DNA of 64,000 nt from Pyropia yezoensis (Eukaryota > Rhodophyta > Bangiophyceae > Bangiales > Bangiaceae), in assembly GCA_009829735.1 (NCBI GenBank), contig CM020619.1:5968083-6032082 (forward strand), in the 5' to 3' direction. The position numbers and the translations under genes are program-made. Under the pieces are notes generated by a model that saw nothing but the letters and a program-made list of their open reading frames with translations, ran no database searches and was not told the DNA's origin. Shown here piece after piece: positions 11,101-22,700 of the stretch. The number at the start of each line of letters is the position of its first letter. Within the stretch, counting starts at the first letter, position 1.

Positions 11101-13493
11101 ATTTCTTGTCTCACCAGAACGGTGTGTACTTAGCCAGAGCGAGTGTCACATTGCGTAACGAAGTGACTGAAAAAGCAACGCCGCTCGAAGCGCACCCTGT
11201 AAGAAGCCGGCACAGTATCCGCAGTCTTCCACGTGCTCTTGAAGCTCGGCTGGTGCGCCAAATGGAGCACTCAACAGTTTGTGCACGCAATCAGTGTGCC
11301 AAGAGAAGTGATGAACATGAGAGAGACTGGTGGGTGTCTCCGACGTTGGACCTGGACAAGAAGCGGACTGCTTGAGGACGAGTGCAGTTGATGCGTACTT
11401 TGATCTTCTATATCATGAGTGAGCAAGAGAAGCCCTTTGAGTCGGTTTGGAAGGGACCGGCTGGATTGATGCTTAATTGTGACCCGTGTCTCTTCGTGGT
11501 ATTGTGCGGTCTATTGTGGGCCGTGTTGCTGAGTCAATGGTAGAATTTACCTGCCTTGTCCCTGCTAGCTCTGTTGCAAGTGGCTGCACACTTCTTAGCT
11601 CAAGAAAGAACCCTATTAATGGCTGCAAACATCTTAGCAACATATAGGATCCCATGCTGAGGGGCCATCCACTGTCGGCGATAGTTAACGCTGTCTCGCT
11701 CGACCCAAGGCCTGTATTGGCCGCTTTTAGCCACCACCGCACAAACAGTGTCCTGGGCTGCAATGGGCCGGTAACATGCCCCAGGTGGTCCCAGTACGGG
11801 TTGTTAGTGAGTGCCGCGTTGTCCTGACTTCAATGCGGCCTCCCGATCTCTGTGGGCATTCATGCTGTAGGACTTTGATGTGCGAGAGGCAGATTGACGC
11901 TGTTTGGTGACACAACGCCTTGTCTGCCAGTGCTTGTAGCAGAAGTGTGAATCAAACCATTGTTCCGAAGGGATAACTTTGATATAGTCCAACACTTAAC
12001 TTGACATTAGGAAGGGCGAGGATTTTTTATTTTTTCATCATTTGAACCGTTGCTCCCATATTTTATATCGAGGAGGAGATGATGACATCCTGGAAGAGCG
12101 CCATGAATGCCACAGCACATCTCCTCCGAAATACGCATATCTCTCGCCCGCCTATTGACTCCCGCTATCGCAGATGAAATGGCAACAGCACGCATCTGAT
12201 ACGCTTCCTCTGGCACTCTTCCCGTGACCATCTTTCTCTGTACTCATGAATGCTGTGCTGGTCTCTGGCCCGATTGATTCGTTTTTATCCACAACAGGAC
12301 TCAATCGCCAGATTCCTCTCCTTGGGCCGTTCCAAGCAGGTCACAGCAGCTCAACCTGACTGCAGCAGCCTTCCAGAGAACCCAGGCCACTTACAATCGA
12401 CCAATCAGCGCGCCGCGATCCGTGCAGTGATTCTGCTCAGGGCTTTCTATGCTTGTCCAAGCAGTCCCGTGTTTGTCATAGCCGTGCACGGCTGGACCTA
12501 CCAGGGGCGAGATTCTGGATCTCCGTCTCCTGTCGAGAAGGTTCCGACCTAAGCTATCGATGAGTGGCCTGCGATGTGGTTCAGCCCCGTGCGCTGGGAC
12601 GACTGCCCGGGAAATATTCTGCACAGAACACGCGGGTGCCTGCACCGCAATGACGAGAAGTCTTGTCGTGCATTGCATGGAGTGCTCAGCCAGTCTCATC
12701 ATTCTTCTGCAACACGCCGTACCCAGTGACCCAAGAGATTTTGTGACGTTGTTGCATCTTCTGGTACCTCTGTGCGGAGCGTTGCATTGAACCGAGAACC
12801 ATGTTTATTTAAAAATCCAAATACTTGAAATAACATAATTAAAATCAAATTCAAACTACCATGCATCTCGGGCTCGTTGCGGCGTTCCAGTGTGGGTTGC
12901 GGGCACATCCGCCCGATAATACGTTCCAAGCATTTGATTTGTATTTGCAATCACGCGGCAGGGCATGATACGTCGGCTGATTTCATTGCTCGACGTGTAC
13001 GGGCCTGCAGCTCACTCGTTAGGCGAGACCGTCATTTCCTCTTGCGTTGGGTGTATCACAGCCTTTCAAAAGTGAAATCTGCGCGCTTCGCGCCATACAA
13101 TTGGCCTTGAGTATTGTGGACGAGTTCCGCGATCGAGTGGGCCACATGCTATTCCTGTTTGCGTTTAAGGAGTTCCCAACAGGATGAACTTTATCCAGTT
13201 CGTCTCCTGCCGATAGGGCAGCAACGATAATTCACCATTGCTTCTGAGAAGCTTAATGTTTTCCACTATGAGGAGCGCCTTGCCGGGATATCTTTGCAGA
13301 ACCACTTTTTTCAGACCACGTAGAATCCTGATCTCTGCTGCAAGTACGTCAACAGTTGTATTGACTGAGTCGAGCCGAGTGAAACGAATTAAAACAACAA
13401 ACCACGCAATCGCATTGATTTCATCCATAGATTGAACTAATACATCGGAAACAAAATACGAAACTTTCTTGCAGGCCACGGGAGCATGACGTA
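5175..13493. other. Gene-poor interval, nothing recognised
   Basis: About 8.3 kb with no frame that resembles a known protein or shows motif or exon structure. 6200-7500 is GC-rich and gives Arg/Pro/Ala-rich random-looking frames on both strands; 8600-13400 is near neutral composition with many stops. The only features supported are a tRNA-like A/B-box pair at about 6056-6112 and the 112-bp inverted-repeat block at 7933-8044. It may be decayed transposon or intergenic DNA. Confidence 0.6.
7933..8044. repeat. 112-bp inverted-repeat block rich in TCACG
   Basis: Bounded by ATCACGCCCC (7933-7942) and its exact reverse complement GGGGCGTGAT (8035-8044). Inside are further ATCACGC, CGTGAC, TGTGATCACACG, ATCACGCATGTGAT and CGTGATC units in both orientations. 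It could be a tiny non-autonomous element or a cluster of palindromic protein-binding sites. Confidence 0.7.
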
Positions 13494-14828
13494 CAGTCGG
13501 TATCCAAATTTAATGGCCCACCCCGACCGTCAGATCTTGAGATTTTTAATGACGAAATGCAACCGTCCGTCTCCACTGCAATAAACGCGCAAGTACTTGG
13601 TCCCAGCCCCATTTGCCGCCACCGCCCCTCGCACACGTCGGCACATGCTCTCCGTGAGCTTCTTGAAATAGGCATCCGGTATCGCTGTCCACTCCTCCTG
13701 GAGGGCTGCGAAGAGCTCATCCTTTGGCTTGGGCGCCACGGAGCGGGCACGCAGGCGACGCTCGAGGTCCGCCCAGGCGTTTTCGATGGGGTTGAGTTCA
13801 GGGCTTTGCCCAACCCGAGAGCCTCCTTGCACGTCTTGGCCACCTTGGCAGTGTGGCATGGCGCCAGATCCTCTTGAGAGAGCTCTCCATCCGGCGCCCC
13901 GTAGTCCGCGCAGAGGAAGTGCACAACAACAATCTCCATGAGCTCCACGTAGGATGCCCCATTCATAGACCCCTCCACACGCACGAGAGGGGTCCGCCCA
14001 CGCACTGAGAACGCGGCCTACACCATCACACTTTCCCGGCCACTCTTGAACGTTGGGCGCAGGTTCTTGGTCTGGAAGCGCTGGCCGCGCTGGCGCCACA
14101 CACGTCGTGACTGTGGCTGGCGCACATGTAAGGAGCTCTCGTCCAAAAAGAGAACCCAGGCCCACTGGTAGGACCTGCTCAGGTGGTCCTTGCCCCACTG
14201 GAGCCGCTTGCACTTGTTGGCGGCCGACACAAACGGCTTCTGGGCGGGGGTGCAGGAGGACAGCCCAAGCGCCTTGACCGCCCTCCGCACCGTGCGGGGA
14301 GAGATCTGGCGCAGCGCCGGCCCGCCAGTCGTGCTGGTGCGCTCGTTGTTGACCTTCTCCGTTCTTTCAGCGATGGAAGCAAATGGGTTCTCGTCGACCA
14401 GCCGACGGAGCCCACGCAGCTCGCGGGGGCTCAGCAGCCTCGGGCGCCCCCTGCCTTCCTTGCGGACGTCGGCGGCACGCCGGGCGATGGCAGCGGTGTA
14501 GGCGACCGTGATCTTGTTGAGGCCCAGGGCCTTGGCGATGGCACCATTCGACATCTTGTTCCCCATCATCATCTTGATGGCGCCGATCTCCTGAGGGCAC
14601 AGGCGCGTCCTGCTGGTTTTCGCCATCGTGCTGTTTTTTGTCTTTTTTGCACGGGCAGCGAAGATACGGACGCTTCGTTATAGCACGGTACTGGGCAGGC
14701 GCTGCGCCCAAGTTGCGTGAATGCCGCAGATCGGTGCCGCAGAGGCTGTTTTTTGGATCACGCTCATGATCAATTTGGTGCCAAAAAGTTACCTCCCAGC
14801 GTGGGCCATTAATTTTGGATACCGACTG
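13494..14828 (-). mobile_element. Tc1/mariner element with terminal inverted repeats
   Basis: A 1335-bp element flanked by TA on both sides (13492-13493 and 14829-14830), the usual Tc1/mariner target duplication. The ends are inverted repeats of about 28 bp: the left begins CAGTCGGTATCCAAATTTAA and the right, read inward, CAGTCGGTATCCAAAATTAA, differing at one position. A single minus-strand transposase gene fills it. Near-identical ends suggest fairly recent insertion, but the transposase is already broken. Confidence 0.92.
13530..14626 (-). pseudogene. Tc1-like transposase, broken by TAG and a frameshift
   Basis: Starts at ATG 14626. Domains in order: an N-terminal HTH (about residues 10-60, with NGAIAKALGLNKITV), a GRPRLL hinge, a second HTH (SPRTVRRAVKALGL), then the catalytic core with LFLDESSLHVR (first Asp), QEDLAPCHTA (second Asp) and SPELNPIENAW (Glu). 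An in-frame TAG at about 14018-14020 falls where the family has Trp after SVMV, and a further shift lies near 13820 just before the SPELNPIENAW block. The remnant ends at 13530. It is longer at the N-terminus than the Tc1-like protein at 3791-4705. Confidence 0.88.
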
Positions 14829-14830
14829 TA

Positions 14831-16910
14831 CATGTTGACGTCATGCTGAGTTCGTGAGCTGTAAATCTTGTGGCCGGCACGCTTGCAGTGGCATGAAAGG
14901 TTTTTACTAGTTGTTTTCTGTTTGAAACCAGCTTGACGGTTTATTTCTTTCCCATATAGGTAAGACATCAGTTACGTTCAAGCACCTCTATGGAATTGAG
15001 GCGTTCCTGCGTGCACGCCTCCTGCAACATCAGCAGCGGACCACATGCATTGTCGACTTTTATTTTTTCTCAGGGCTGTTTGCCTTTTCTTCGCAAAGGT
15101 GCTGCTCTGCTGGCAACCTCTTTTATGACAGTCACGGGAGCCAATTCGTCCACTTATGCTTTCTGTTCTGCTTTGCTTCTCGGCTTGACCCTGCTTGAGA
15201 AACCTTAAACCTTGGGGCTACGAAGGCCTCTCCATGGCTAAGTACACATTCTCTGTCTCGGAAGTGGCTATCTACGAAGAAGTCCAATCGTGTCTGAGTG
15301 ACTCATGTCCCAAAGGTCTGTCCAATTCAGTAAGGCACGTGGCCGAGGTCCAACTTGACTGACGTGCATCTTCGAGACCACTGACGCCACCGAGGAAAGA
15401 CAGCTGCAGTGTAGAGAGTAGCTCATGGACTGTCCCATGGCGTCAAGATATTGCTCATCAGGGTCATCGTCGACCGCGTCGTGGCTGTAGCCAACAGTAT
15501 TGGGACCAGTATTTGCGGGCTTCTCGGACTTTTTGGTGCATCACGGAGACAGCAAGAGAGCCGTCTGCAACATCATCGCGCGAGATGGTCGCAATTGGTA
15601 TACGCTATACGTTGGGTCACAAAAAACAGACCTGCCTGTAGCCACTTGGAACACTGCACCGTGCTCTGCTTTCGAGTTCTCTTCGCTCTCGCACGGGAGT
15701 TGCCAGAGACTGTTTCTTAAGTTTCTCATAGCCGCAGCACACTTGGGAGTACGATAAACCGGTTTCCAGCGAGACGCCTCAAGCGCACCCGCCGGGGAAA
15801 AAAACATATCTCATCTGCCATAATATATGATGTCGACCTTTAGGCATGGTTGCACCAATAAAATTGATGCATGAGAATAATACAATTAATAAATATTAAA
15901 TATAGATTAAGTGATGGGTGAGACCCCCTACCACCCCCCCCCCCTTCTCCCCACTGCCAATTGTCCTGTTCGATATCTGATTATCTTCCCCCGCCGCGCG
16001 ACAGAGCAGCACAGCAGGACAGACCCTGCGCGACGGTCCGTCGCTCACGCGGACGCTGCCAATGGTGCCACCAAAGATGTTGCTGACACCGCAGACTTCC
16101 TCGCCGTCGCCCTGGCCACCGATCCACTCACTGATGCTAGCACCCGCCAAGTACGGTGGGGGGTCGGTGCGGTGCTGAAGAACACTCATGTCGAGACTGC
16201 TACGGCCACTGGCTCTGTCGTCTTTGCCGCCACGCCGAGGGTCGCAGCCGACCCATCACCGCCTTCAGCGCATTCCTGGGCGGCAAGAAGGTCAGCGGCG
16301 AGAGTGCGAGTAGCGAGCATGTGCAGAGCGCAGTATCTGGGTGACGAAGAGAGTGGCGCGCTCCACGGCGTCGCTGCAGCGAGGTCAGGCCAAGTTCAGC
16401 AAAAAAATAGATTAATTAAAAATCGACATTTAATTGATTAATAAATTGATTAGTCTATCTTGGATGCAAAAAATCTTCTTTTTTTTTTCATCCATGCACT
16501 GCACCAGCTGTCCCTTGCCTTGACCGGCCGTGCTGAAGGCCAGACAACCCCCCTAACATCGACAAGCTAAAACCGTCCTCTCACGTATAGGGGCCGGGGA
16601 AGGGGCGCGGGAACACCTTGACCGCCGTGTTCTGTTGACGGAGGCCTCTGTGCCGGGCTGGGCGAGCCATCTTCACCGCCGCCGAGTACTGCGAGCGCCA
16701 GCAGTGGCCCTGAGAGCGACAAAGCAATTCAAAGCCCGCCGCTCCCGTCGCGGCAGACTGCCGCGCTCGGCCACCCGCTCCAAACGGCCGTTTTTCCCCC
16801 CTCGTCCCCAAACACATACGCCCAGCAGCCCTCCTACCCGCAGCAGCGGCGCCCCCACCATCCCGCCACTCCTTCTTCCTCCCACACCGGCGCCCTCCCC
16901 TGGGAGCCTC
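14831..16910. other. Intergenic, nothing recognised
   Basis: No supported gene. It contains two AT-rich islands (about 15820-15910 and 16400-16460) with ATTAAT/TTAATT runs, separated by a GC-rich stretch with a C run at 15933. The last 300 bp lie downstream of the minus-strand gene ending at 16911. Confidence 0.5.
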
Positions 16911-18527
16911 TCACTCGTCCTCATCGCCAAACATGCCACGGCGCACGAGCGCGCGCAGCAGGTCCGGCGGGAGGGCGGCGATCTCCCCGCGCTGGGCAGG
17001 TGTCGGCAGCGCCTGGGCGGACGCCAGAGTCCACACGTCCTCCGCATTGATGCCCCCCCAAGAGTTTGGCCATAGCGCTTCGCTCTCGTCCCCGTCTCCG
17101 GCACTCGGCAGGGGTGCGTCCGACTCATTGTCATCGTCGTCGTCATCGTCGCCACCGCCGCGGTCCCGCGCGGCCGCCCGCATCTCAGCGAGGGCGCGGT
17201 GGCCCCAGATGCGCTTTTCCTCCGCTGGGTCGTGGCGGTGATAGTACGAGTCGAGGGTGGTGAGGCCGTTTGACGCCGCCCGCACCGCGTGGTCCACCCA
17301 CGTCCGCCTGACGCGATACGGGCTGGCGCTTGGGGGAAGGTGCTCCTCGGAAAGCACCCGCGCCCACACCCCATCCGCCCGCATCTCCGCCGCGTCTGAA
17401 TCATCGCACGTCCACACGGGCCCCGCGTAGCGGTAGGGGCTGTGAATGGCGTCGCCGAGGCCCGCCGTCACCGCAAACGAGGTGAGCGCATAGTCAGATA
17501 CCCCGTCGCCGACGCCGGGGAGCGCCGCCGCCGACCCGTAAAGCCATGTCCGAAGCAGCCGGACGGTCATTGGGTTGATCCCTGTCGCCGACGACAGGTC
17601 CACGGTCTGAGAGAGGATTTCATCGACCTCTTCACCCAAGCCCGTCGACGGCGCCTCCTTAAATGTCGACAGCAGCAGCTGCTGCCAAGGATCCAGGGCA
17701 GGTACCTGCAATCGACGGTCGTTGTCAAAGCCCGACACCCCGTCAGGCGCGCCGTTGCGCCGGCGACGACCGTCACCATCCCCACCACAACCGCCGCCGC
17801 TGCCACCCCCGCTCTCGCCACCCCCGCCGTCCTTTCCGTCGACATCTTCTCCCCCCATCCCCCCTACGCCCCCTGCCGTCGCCGGCGCCGGAGGCGGCAG
17901 CGACCGCACGTGGAGGACCATGAAGTAGTTGCAGGAGCTCCAGCGGACGCGGTGTTCCCAGCTCCCCGTCAGCCCCACGCCCGACGGCAGCGCGAGCGGC
18001 GACCACAGCGCGGTGTCCACGCTCGCGGATCGAAGATCATCCAGATCCTCCCACACCACGCTGCTCCACCGCTGGGCCATCCCGCGGAGGAGGGCATCCC
18101 GTGTGGACGCCTCCACGCCCTCGGCTTCCAGGTCGGCCGCGACGCGCTCGCGCGACGCGGCCGCAAGTTTTCGGGTGTCCCCTTCGTCGTCATCGTCGTC
18201 ATCGTCGTGGTTGCCGTTGCGGCTGGGCGCGTCGCCGTCGCCGCAGAGGGTGGCCGTTGCCGCCACAGCTTCCCGGGCGGCGGCGTAGCGGACCCACGCG
18301 GCAGCGTCGTCATGGAGGCGTGCGAGGGCGGGGCACGCAGTCAGCGCCGCCGTCGGCACGGGGATGAGGCCGTAGCGGGCGACCAGGGCGTCGCGCGTAA
18401 CCGACGCGGGGGGGGGGGGGGGGGGGACGGAACCGCCACCGCCCCCGCCCCGGCCACCACCCCCACCACTACCGCCGCTGCCACCAGTGCTGTCGCCAGA
18501 CGTCGCCCTCACGCTGCCCGAGTCCAT
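16911..18527 (-). CDS. Hypothetical protein, intron-free, Gly-rich and acidic tracts
   Basis: Open frame of 538 codons with no interruption despite high GC content. I do not recognise the family. It starts with a Ser/Gly-rich leader (about residues 1-40, ending in a Pro run), then a helical region, an acidic run of seven Asp near residue 110, a block with WSSVVWEDLDDLRSASV and the aromatic stretch WSSCNYFMVLHVRSLPPP, a long Gly-rich linker (about 220-260), a second ordered region (DPWQQLLLSTF to NGLTTLDSYYHRHDP), a second Asp run and a C-terminal helix ending FGDEDE. No signal peptide or membrane segment is apparent. It is transcribed away from the ferroxidase across about 1.3 kb. The even mix of ordered blocks and linkers favours a real gene over a shadow frame. 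Confidence 0.6.
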   Translation of the reverse strand: MDSGSVRATSGDSTGGSGGSGGGGGRGGGGGGSVPPPPPPASVTRDALVARYGLIPVPTAALTACPALARLHDDAAAWVRYAAAREAVAATATLCGDGDAPSRNGNHDDDDDDDEGDTRKLAAASRERVAADLEAEGVEASTRDALLRGMAQRWSSVVWEDLDDLRSASVDTALWSPLALPSGVGLTGSWEHRVRWSSCNYFMVLHVRSLPPPAPATAGGVGGMGGEDVDGKDGGGGESGGGSGGGCGGDGDGRRRRNGAPDGVSGFDNDRRLQVPALDPWQQLLLSTFKEAPSTGLGEEVDEILSQTVDLSSATGINPMTVRLLRTWLYGSAAALPGVGDGVSDYALTSFAVTAGLGDAIHSPYRYAGPVWTCDDSDAAEMRADGVWARVLSEEHLPPSASPYRVRRTWVDHAVRAASNGLTTLDSYYHRHDPAEEKRIWGHRALAEMRAAARDRGGGDDDDDDDNESDAPLPSAGDGDESEALWPNSWGGINAEDVWTLASAQALPTPAQRGEIAALPPDLLRALVRRGMFGDEDE

Positions 18528-19799
18528 GGCTGTGGACGGATGTGGGAGTATGGGGAGGAGGAGGGGTCAACCGCACGCCAAGCCCCAGGCGTGAGTCCCG
18601 CACCGCCAACACCGCCGAGCGCGAAGCTGAGGCTCCTACCACCGAAGCGCCCGCCTCCGCCGGGCACCGTGTTGCCGCACGCACCGCCGCACCCCGGCTG
18701 GAGAGCCGGTTGGCGAGTTGGAGCTCCGCCTTGCGAGCCACACCGCACGCCCAGTTGAGAGCGGTCTCCTGGGTGAAAATACACACATCTCATTGGTTGA
18801 AGAACCTCCGGAACACCCAGGGAGAACGCGGAAGGCAGCGCAACAGAGACACAAACAGGCACCTGAGGCCCGGCCGACAGGAAAAAAATACCCATGCCAA
18901 ACACCATAATATGCGCTATGAGCTCCTCTTTTTATGCACATATTTTCTTGTCTCTTTCGTTGGTGCTTCACTCTGCTTCACAGGGGCACAAAGCCAGATG
19001 ACAGCAAACAGGCCCTCTTGACTGGGCGTGACCGGGCCGAGACGAGTCGGGCGTGCCGTGGATCGAGTCAACAGACGTGATCCGTCCGTCACGAACATGC
19101 ATCCCATGGGATGATACCCATTTGTAATGACATGCGGAACGTTGGTCCAAGAGATTTTATTGCATGAAGGCATCTTGAATCGAAAGTTAAGTCGTGTCCA
19201 TGGACGCGGCTCGGCTGGGTGAACTGTACTTTTCCATCGCCCACATCCGCAATGGATCCCAGCAGGAAATCCGACCTTCCCCCAACAAAACTCCCACGGA
19301 CTCCTCCCACTATCCGATACTGTACCCGCCACGTTGTTTAACGCACCCCCGTCGCCGACGCGCCGCCAGCAGGGGATTGTCCAGACACCTGGCCCCCCAT
19401 CGAGAGGACATCCACGAACTGCCACGCAACCACCCTCTCCTCCCACACGGAACGAAACAAACAGCCGGGGTGGGGATCCACCGCATGACTCTGGGTTGTG
19501 TGGCCGCTGCCGACCGCCTTCCACCGGCGCGCCCGCAGACAACTGCTGTGGTTCATATGCCCGGCAGTCGCCGCCATCGATCGCTGGACAGGGCGGTGGG
19601 TTCTCTTTCCCTTTGGTGGGCCGCTCACGCACGCTCCTCCCTACTGCTGCCGCTTTTGCTGTTGCCGCTCGGCGTCGTACTCCCGTGTAGAGGGCAGCAG
19701 CAGGAGCCGACGGCGGCTTTGGCGACGGCTGGCGCCCTGCTTGGCAGGTACCGAGCGCAGGGGCGTACAGGGCGTACGGGGCGGCAGGGCGCTGTCACT
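18528..19799. promoter_or_regulatory. Divergent intergenic region between hypothetical gene and ferroxidase
   Basis: About 1.3 kb between two divergently oriented genes, so it must hold both 5' regions. I cannot identify a TATA box, iron- or copper-response element or other defined site with confidence. An open frame in phase with the ferroxidase extends upstream to 19194 and includes other ATGs. Confidence 0.35.
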
Positions 19800-22700
19800 A
19801 TGAGCAGCGTCACTCCCCCCTCCCAGCGACGGCGACGCGGACGCCCCCGCCCCCCCCGACGGCGGTGGCCGGTCATGGCGGCGGCACCAGCAACCGCCGT
19901 GGCCGCAGCGGCGGTCGCCGCGGCAGTGGCGGCGGTGGCGGCAGCAGCAGCAGCGGGGGCGGCGGCGCTGGCGGGTGGCCCCCCCACGCGGTCCTACTAT
20001 CTCCGCGCGACGCTCACCCAGTGGGACTACGCCCCCCTGGGCGACGTGCACGGCTGCTACGGCCGCCCCCTGACGCCCGAGGAGGCGGTCTACCGCCGCG
20101 ACGCGCCGCCCCCGACGGCGGCAGAGGCGGCGGCGGCGGCCGACGGCCCCGACACGTGCGCGGCGGCGGCGCGGCCGCCCGGCCGGGGGAGCGTGTACAC
20201 AAAGGCGGTGTGGGTGGCCTACACGGACGGGACCTTCGCCACCGTCGCGCCGCCGGCCGGACTGGCCGCGTCGGAACCCCCTGACGGTGGGAGCGGGGGT
20301 GGCGGTGGGGGTGGGGGTGGGGGTGGGGGTGGGGGCGCGGTCGGGGAGGACGGTGGCGGCGGGGACTCCCCGCTGGGCCTCCTCGGGCCACCCCTCTACG
20401 CCGCCACGGGGGAGGTGCTGGCGGTGACGGTGGCGGCCGACACGCCCTTCCCCGTCGCCTTTGAGCCGGCGGGGGTGCTGCGGCTGGGCGCCCGTGCCAG
20501 CGCTGGCGGCGGCGGCGGCGGCAATGCCAGTCGCGGGGTGGCGGCGGGCGGCGGCGGCGCCACGGCGGTGCCCCCCGGGGGGGTGGCAACGTTTTACTTT
20601 TGGGTGCCGCCAGAGGCGGCGGGCGGGCCCCACACCCCGTCGGCGGTGCACGTGTACACGGGGGGGGAGGCGGGGGGGGGGGGGGGGCTGATTGGGCCCC
20701 TGGTCGTCACGCGCGCCGCCGACGCGGACGCCCGGGGGATGCCGGCAGGTGCGTTGAACGCGCGGGGGGACGGCGGGGGACAGGGGAGGGGGGGGGCGGG
20801 GGGGAGGGGGGTGGCGAGGTGCGGACGGGGAGGGAGGGTGACCGCGGCCGCTGCACGCCGGCGCACGGCAGGGCGGTGTGGCCGGCCGCCGCCGCCGCCG
20901 CGGGCGGAGCGGCGGGACCCCGGCGGCGGCCGCCGCCCCCCCGACACTGCGCGCGCCAGACCTCCTGACCATTTTTTATCGGCGCCTCGTCCGCGCGGCC
21001 ACGCCGCTCCACCGCCGCCGCCCCTCGCTCTCTGCTCCCCCGCCCCTCGCTCCCGTCCCCCCCCTCCCTCCCCCCCCCCGCAGGCTACCAGCACATCTTT
21101 ACGCTCCTACAAGTCCACGACGAGTCCCGGTCGCCACTGGCGCGCCCCCCCCCCCCGTGCCCCCCCCGCACCGCCGCTGCCGACGCCGCCGCCGCCGCCT
21201 TCCCCCCCCCCCCCCCCTCCCCCTGCGGCTGACCCCCCCCCCCGAGGGCGCCGAGGCCAACGTCCTCCACGCCATCAACGGCTACACCTTTTGCCACGGC
21301 CGCCGGTGGGTGGTCGACGCGGCGACGCCGACGCTGTGGCACGCCCTCACAGCCGGGGGCGCCGCCGGGTCCGCCGCCCGGGACGTCCACACGCTCCACC
21401 TGCATGGCCTGACGGGCCTGACGGGGGGGGGGCGCACGCGGATGTGGTGCCGCTGGCGCCGGGGCGGGGGGGGACGCTCGCCGTGCGGGCAGACGTGGGG
21501 GGGGTCTGGTACGGCCACTGTCACCTGAATGACCACGTCGCGGCGGGTACGTCTTTTTTTTTGGTCAAGAGGGGGACGACACGAGGAATGGGGGGGGGGG
21601 GGGGTGGGGGTGGGGGGGGGGGGTGACAGAGGCGCACGCCGGTGAGTGTGCGACGCGTGTGGGGGGGTTTGAGGCGGAGGGGGGGGGCGGGTGAGGGGAG
21701 AGTGAGGGGGAGAGGAGCGTCGTGGCCCCCTGCCGCGCCGCCAAGGGCGGCGGCGCACCGCCCCTCTGCCGCCGCCGCCGCCCCCGCTGCGGGTGGGCGG
21801 GTGCAGCCGCGCGGCGGGCGGCGCCCGCCTGACGACGGGAGCCGCCGACTCACCCCCCTTGGTGCTTCCCCCGCGTGTGCGCGCCCGCGCACCCCCGCCG
21901 GCGGTCGCTGCCGTGGCGCGCCCGACTGCTGCTGGTGCGTTGCCTTGCCGTGTCTTGCTTCCTCCACCCCCCCCCCAACGCCCTCTTCCCCTTCCCCCCC
22001 CCCCTCACCGACAGGCATGGCCATCCTCTACCGGGTGGACACGTCGCGCGCCCCCCCGCCCCCCCCCCTCCGCGGCGTCCGCCGCCACTACTACCTCGCC
22101 GCCGAGCAAATCGAGTGGGACTACACCGCGGGGGACGGCGGCGTCAATGCGTGTACGGGGGAGCCCTACACCCCCGCAGAGGCGGCGTTTGTGTCTCCGC
22201 CCATGGCGGCGGGTCGGCGGCGGCGGCAGCTGCCAGCCGCCGCCGCCGCTGCCGCCGCGGTGGCGGCGGGCGCGACGCCCCTCCCCCGGGCTGCCTATGT
22301 CAAGACCGTCTACGTGGCCTACACGGACGCGTCCTTTACGGTGCGGGCGCCCCCCCCCGCTGGGGCGGCGGCGGCGGGGATCCCCGCGGGCCTGGGCGGC
22401 CCGCTCCTTACGGCCACCGTTGGCGACACGGTGGTGGTGACGCTGCTCAACGGCGGGGGCACCCTGGACGGCACCCCGCATCCCATCTCCATCCACCCCC
22501 ACGGGCTGCGGTACGAAAAGGCCGCGGAGGGCGCCGCCTACGCCGACGGCACGTCGGGCCTGGACGCGGCCGACGACGCGGTTGCGGTGGGCGACCGGGT
22601 GACGGTCGAGTGGGGGGTGCCAGACCGGTCAGGGCCGGGGCCCGCTGAGGCCGGCGAGGCGGCGGCGGGGGGGGGGAAGGTGTGGCTCCTCCACTCGCAC

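Noticed and set aside
17442..18758. 438-codon plus-strand frame opposite the hypothetical gene
   Set aside because: Arg/Pro/His-rich mirror of the Gly/Asp-rich minus-strand gene; no plausible protein features.
19641..20972. 443-codon minus-strand frame opposite the ferroxidase
   Set aside because: Low-complexity Arg/Pro translation of the complement of clear cupredoxin code.
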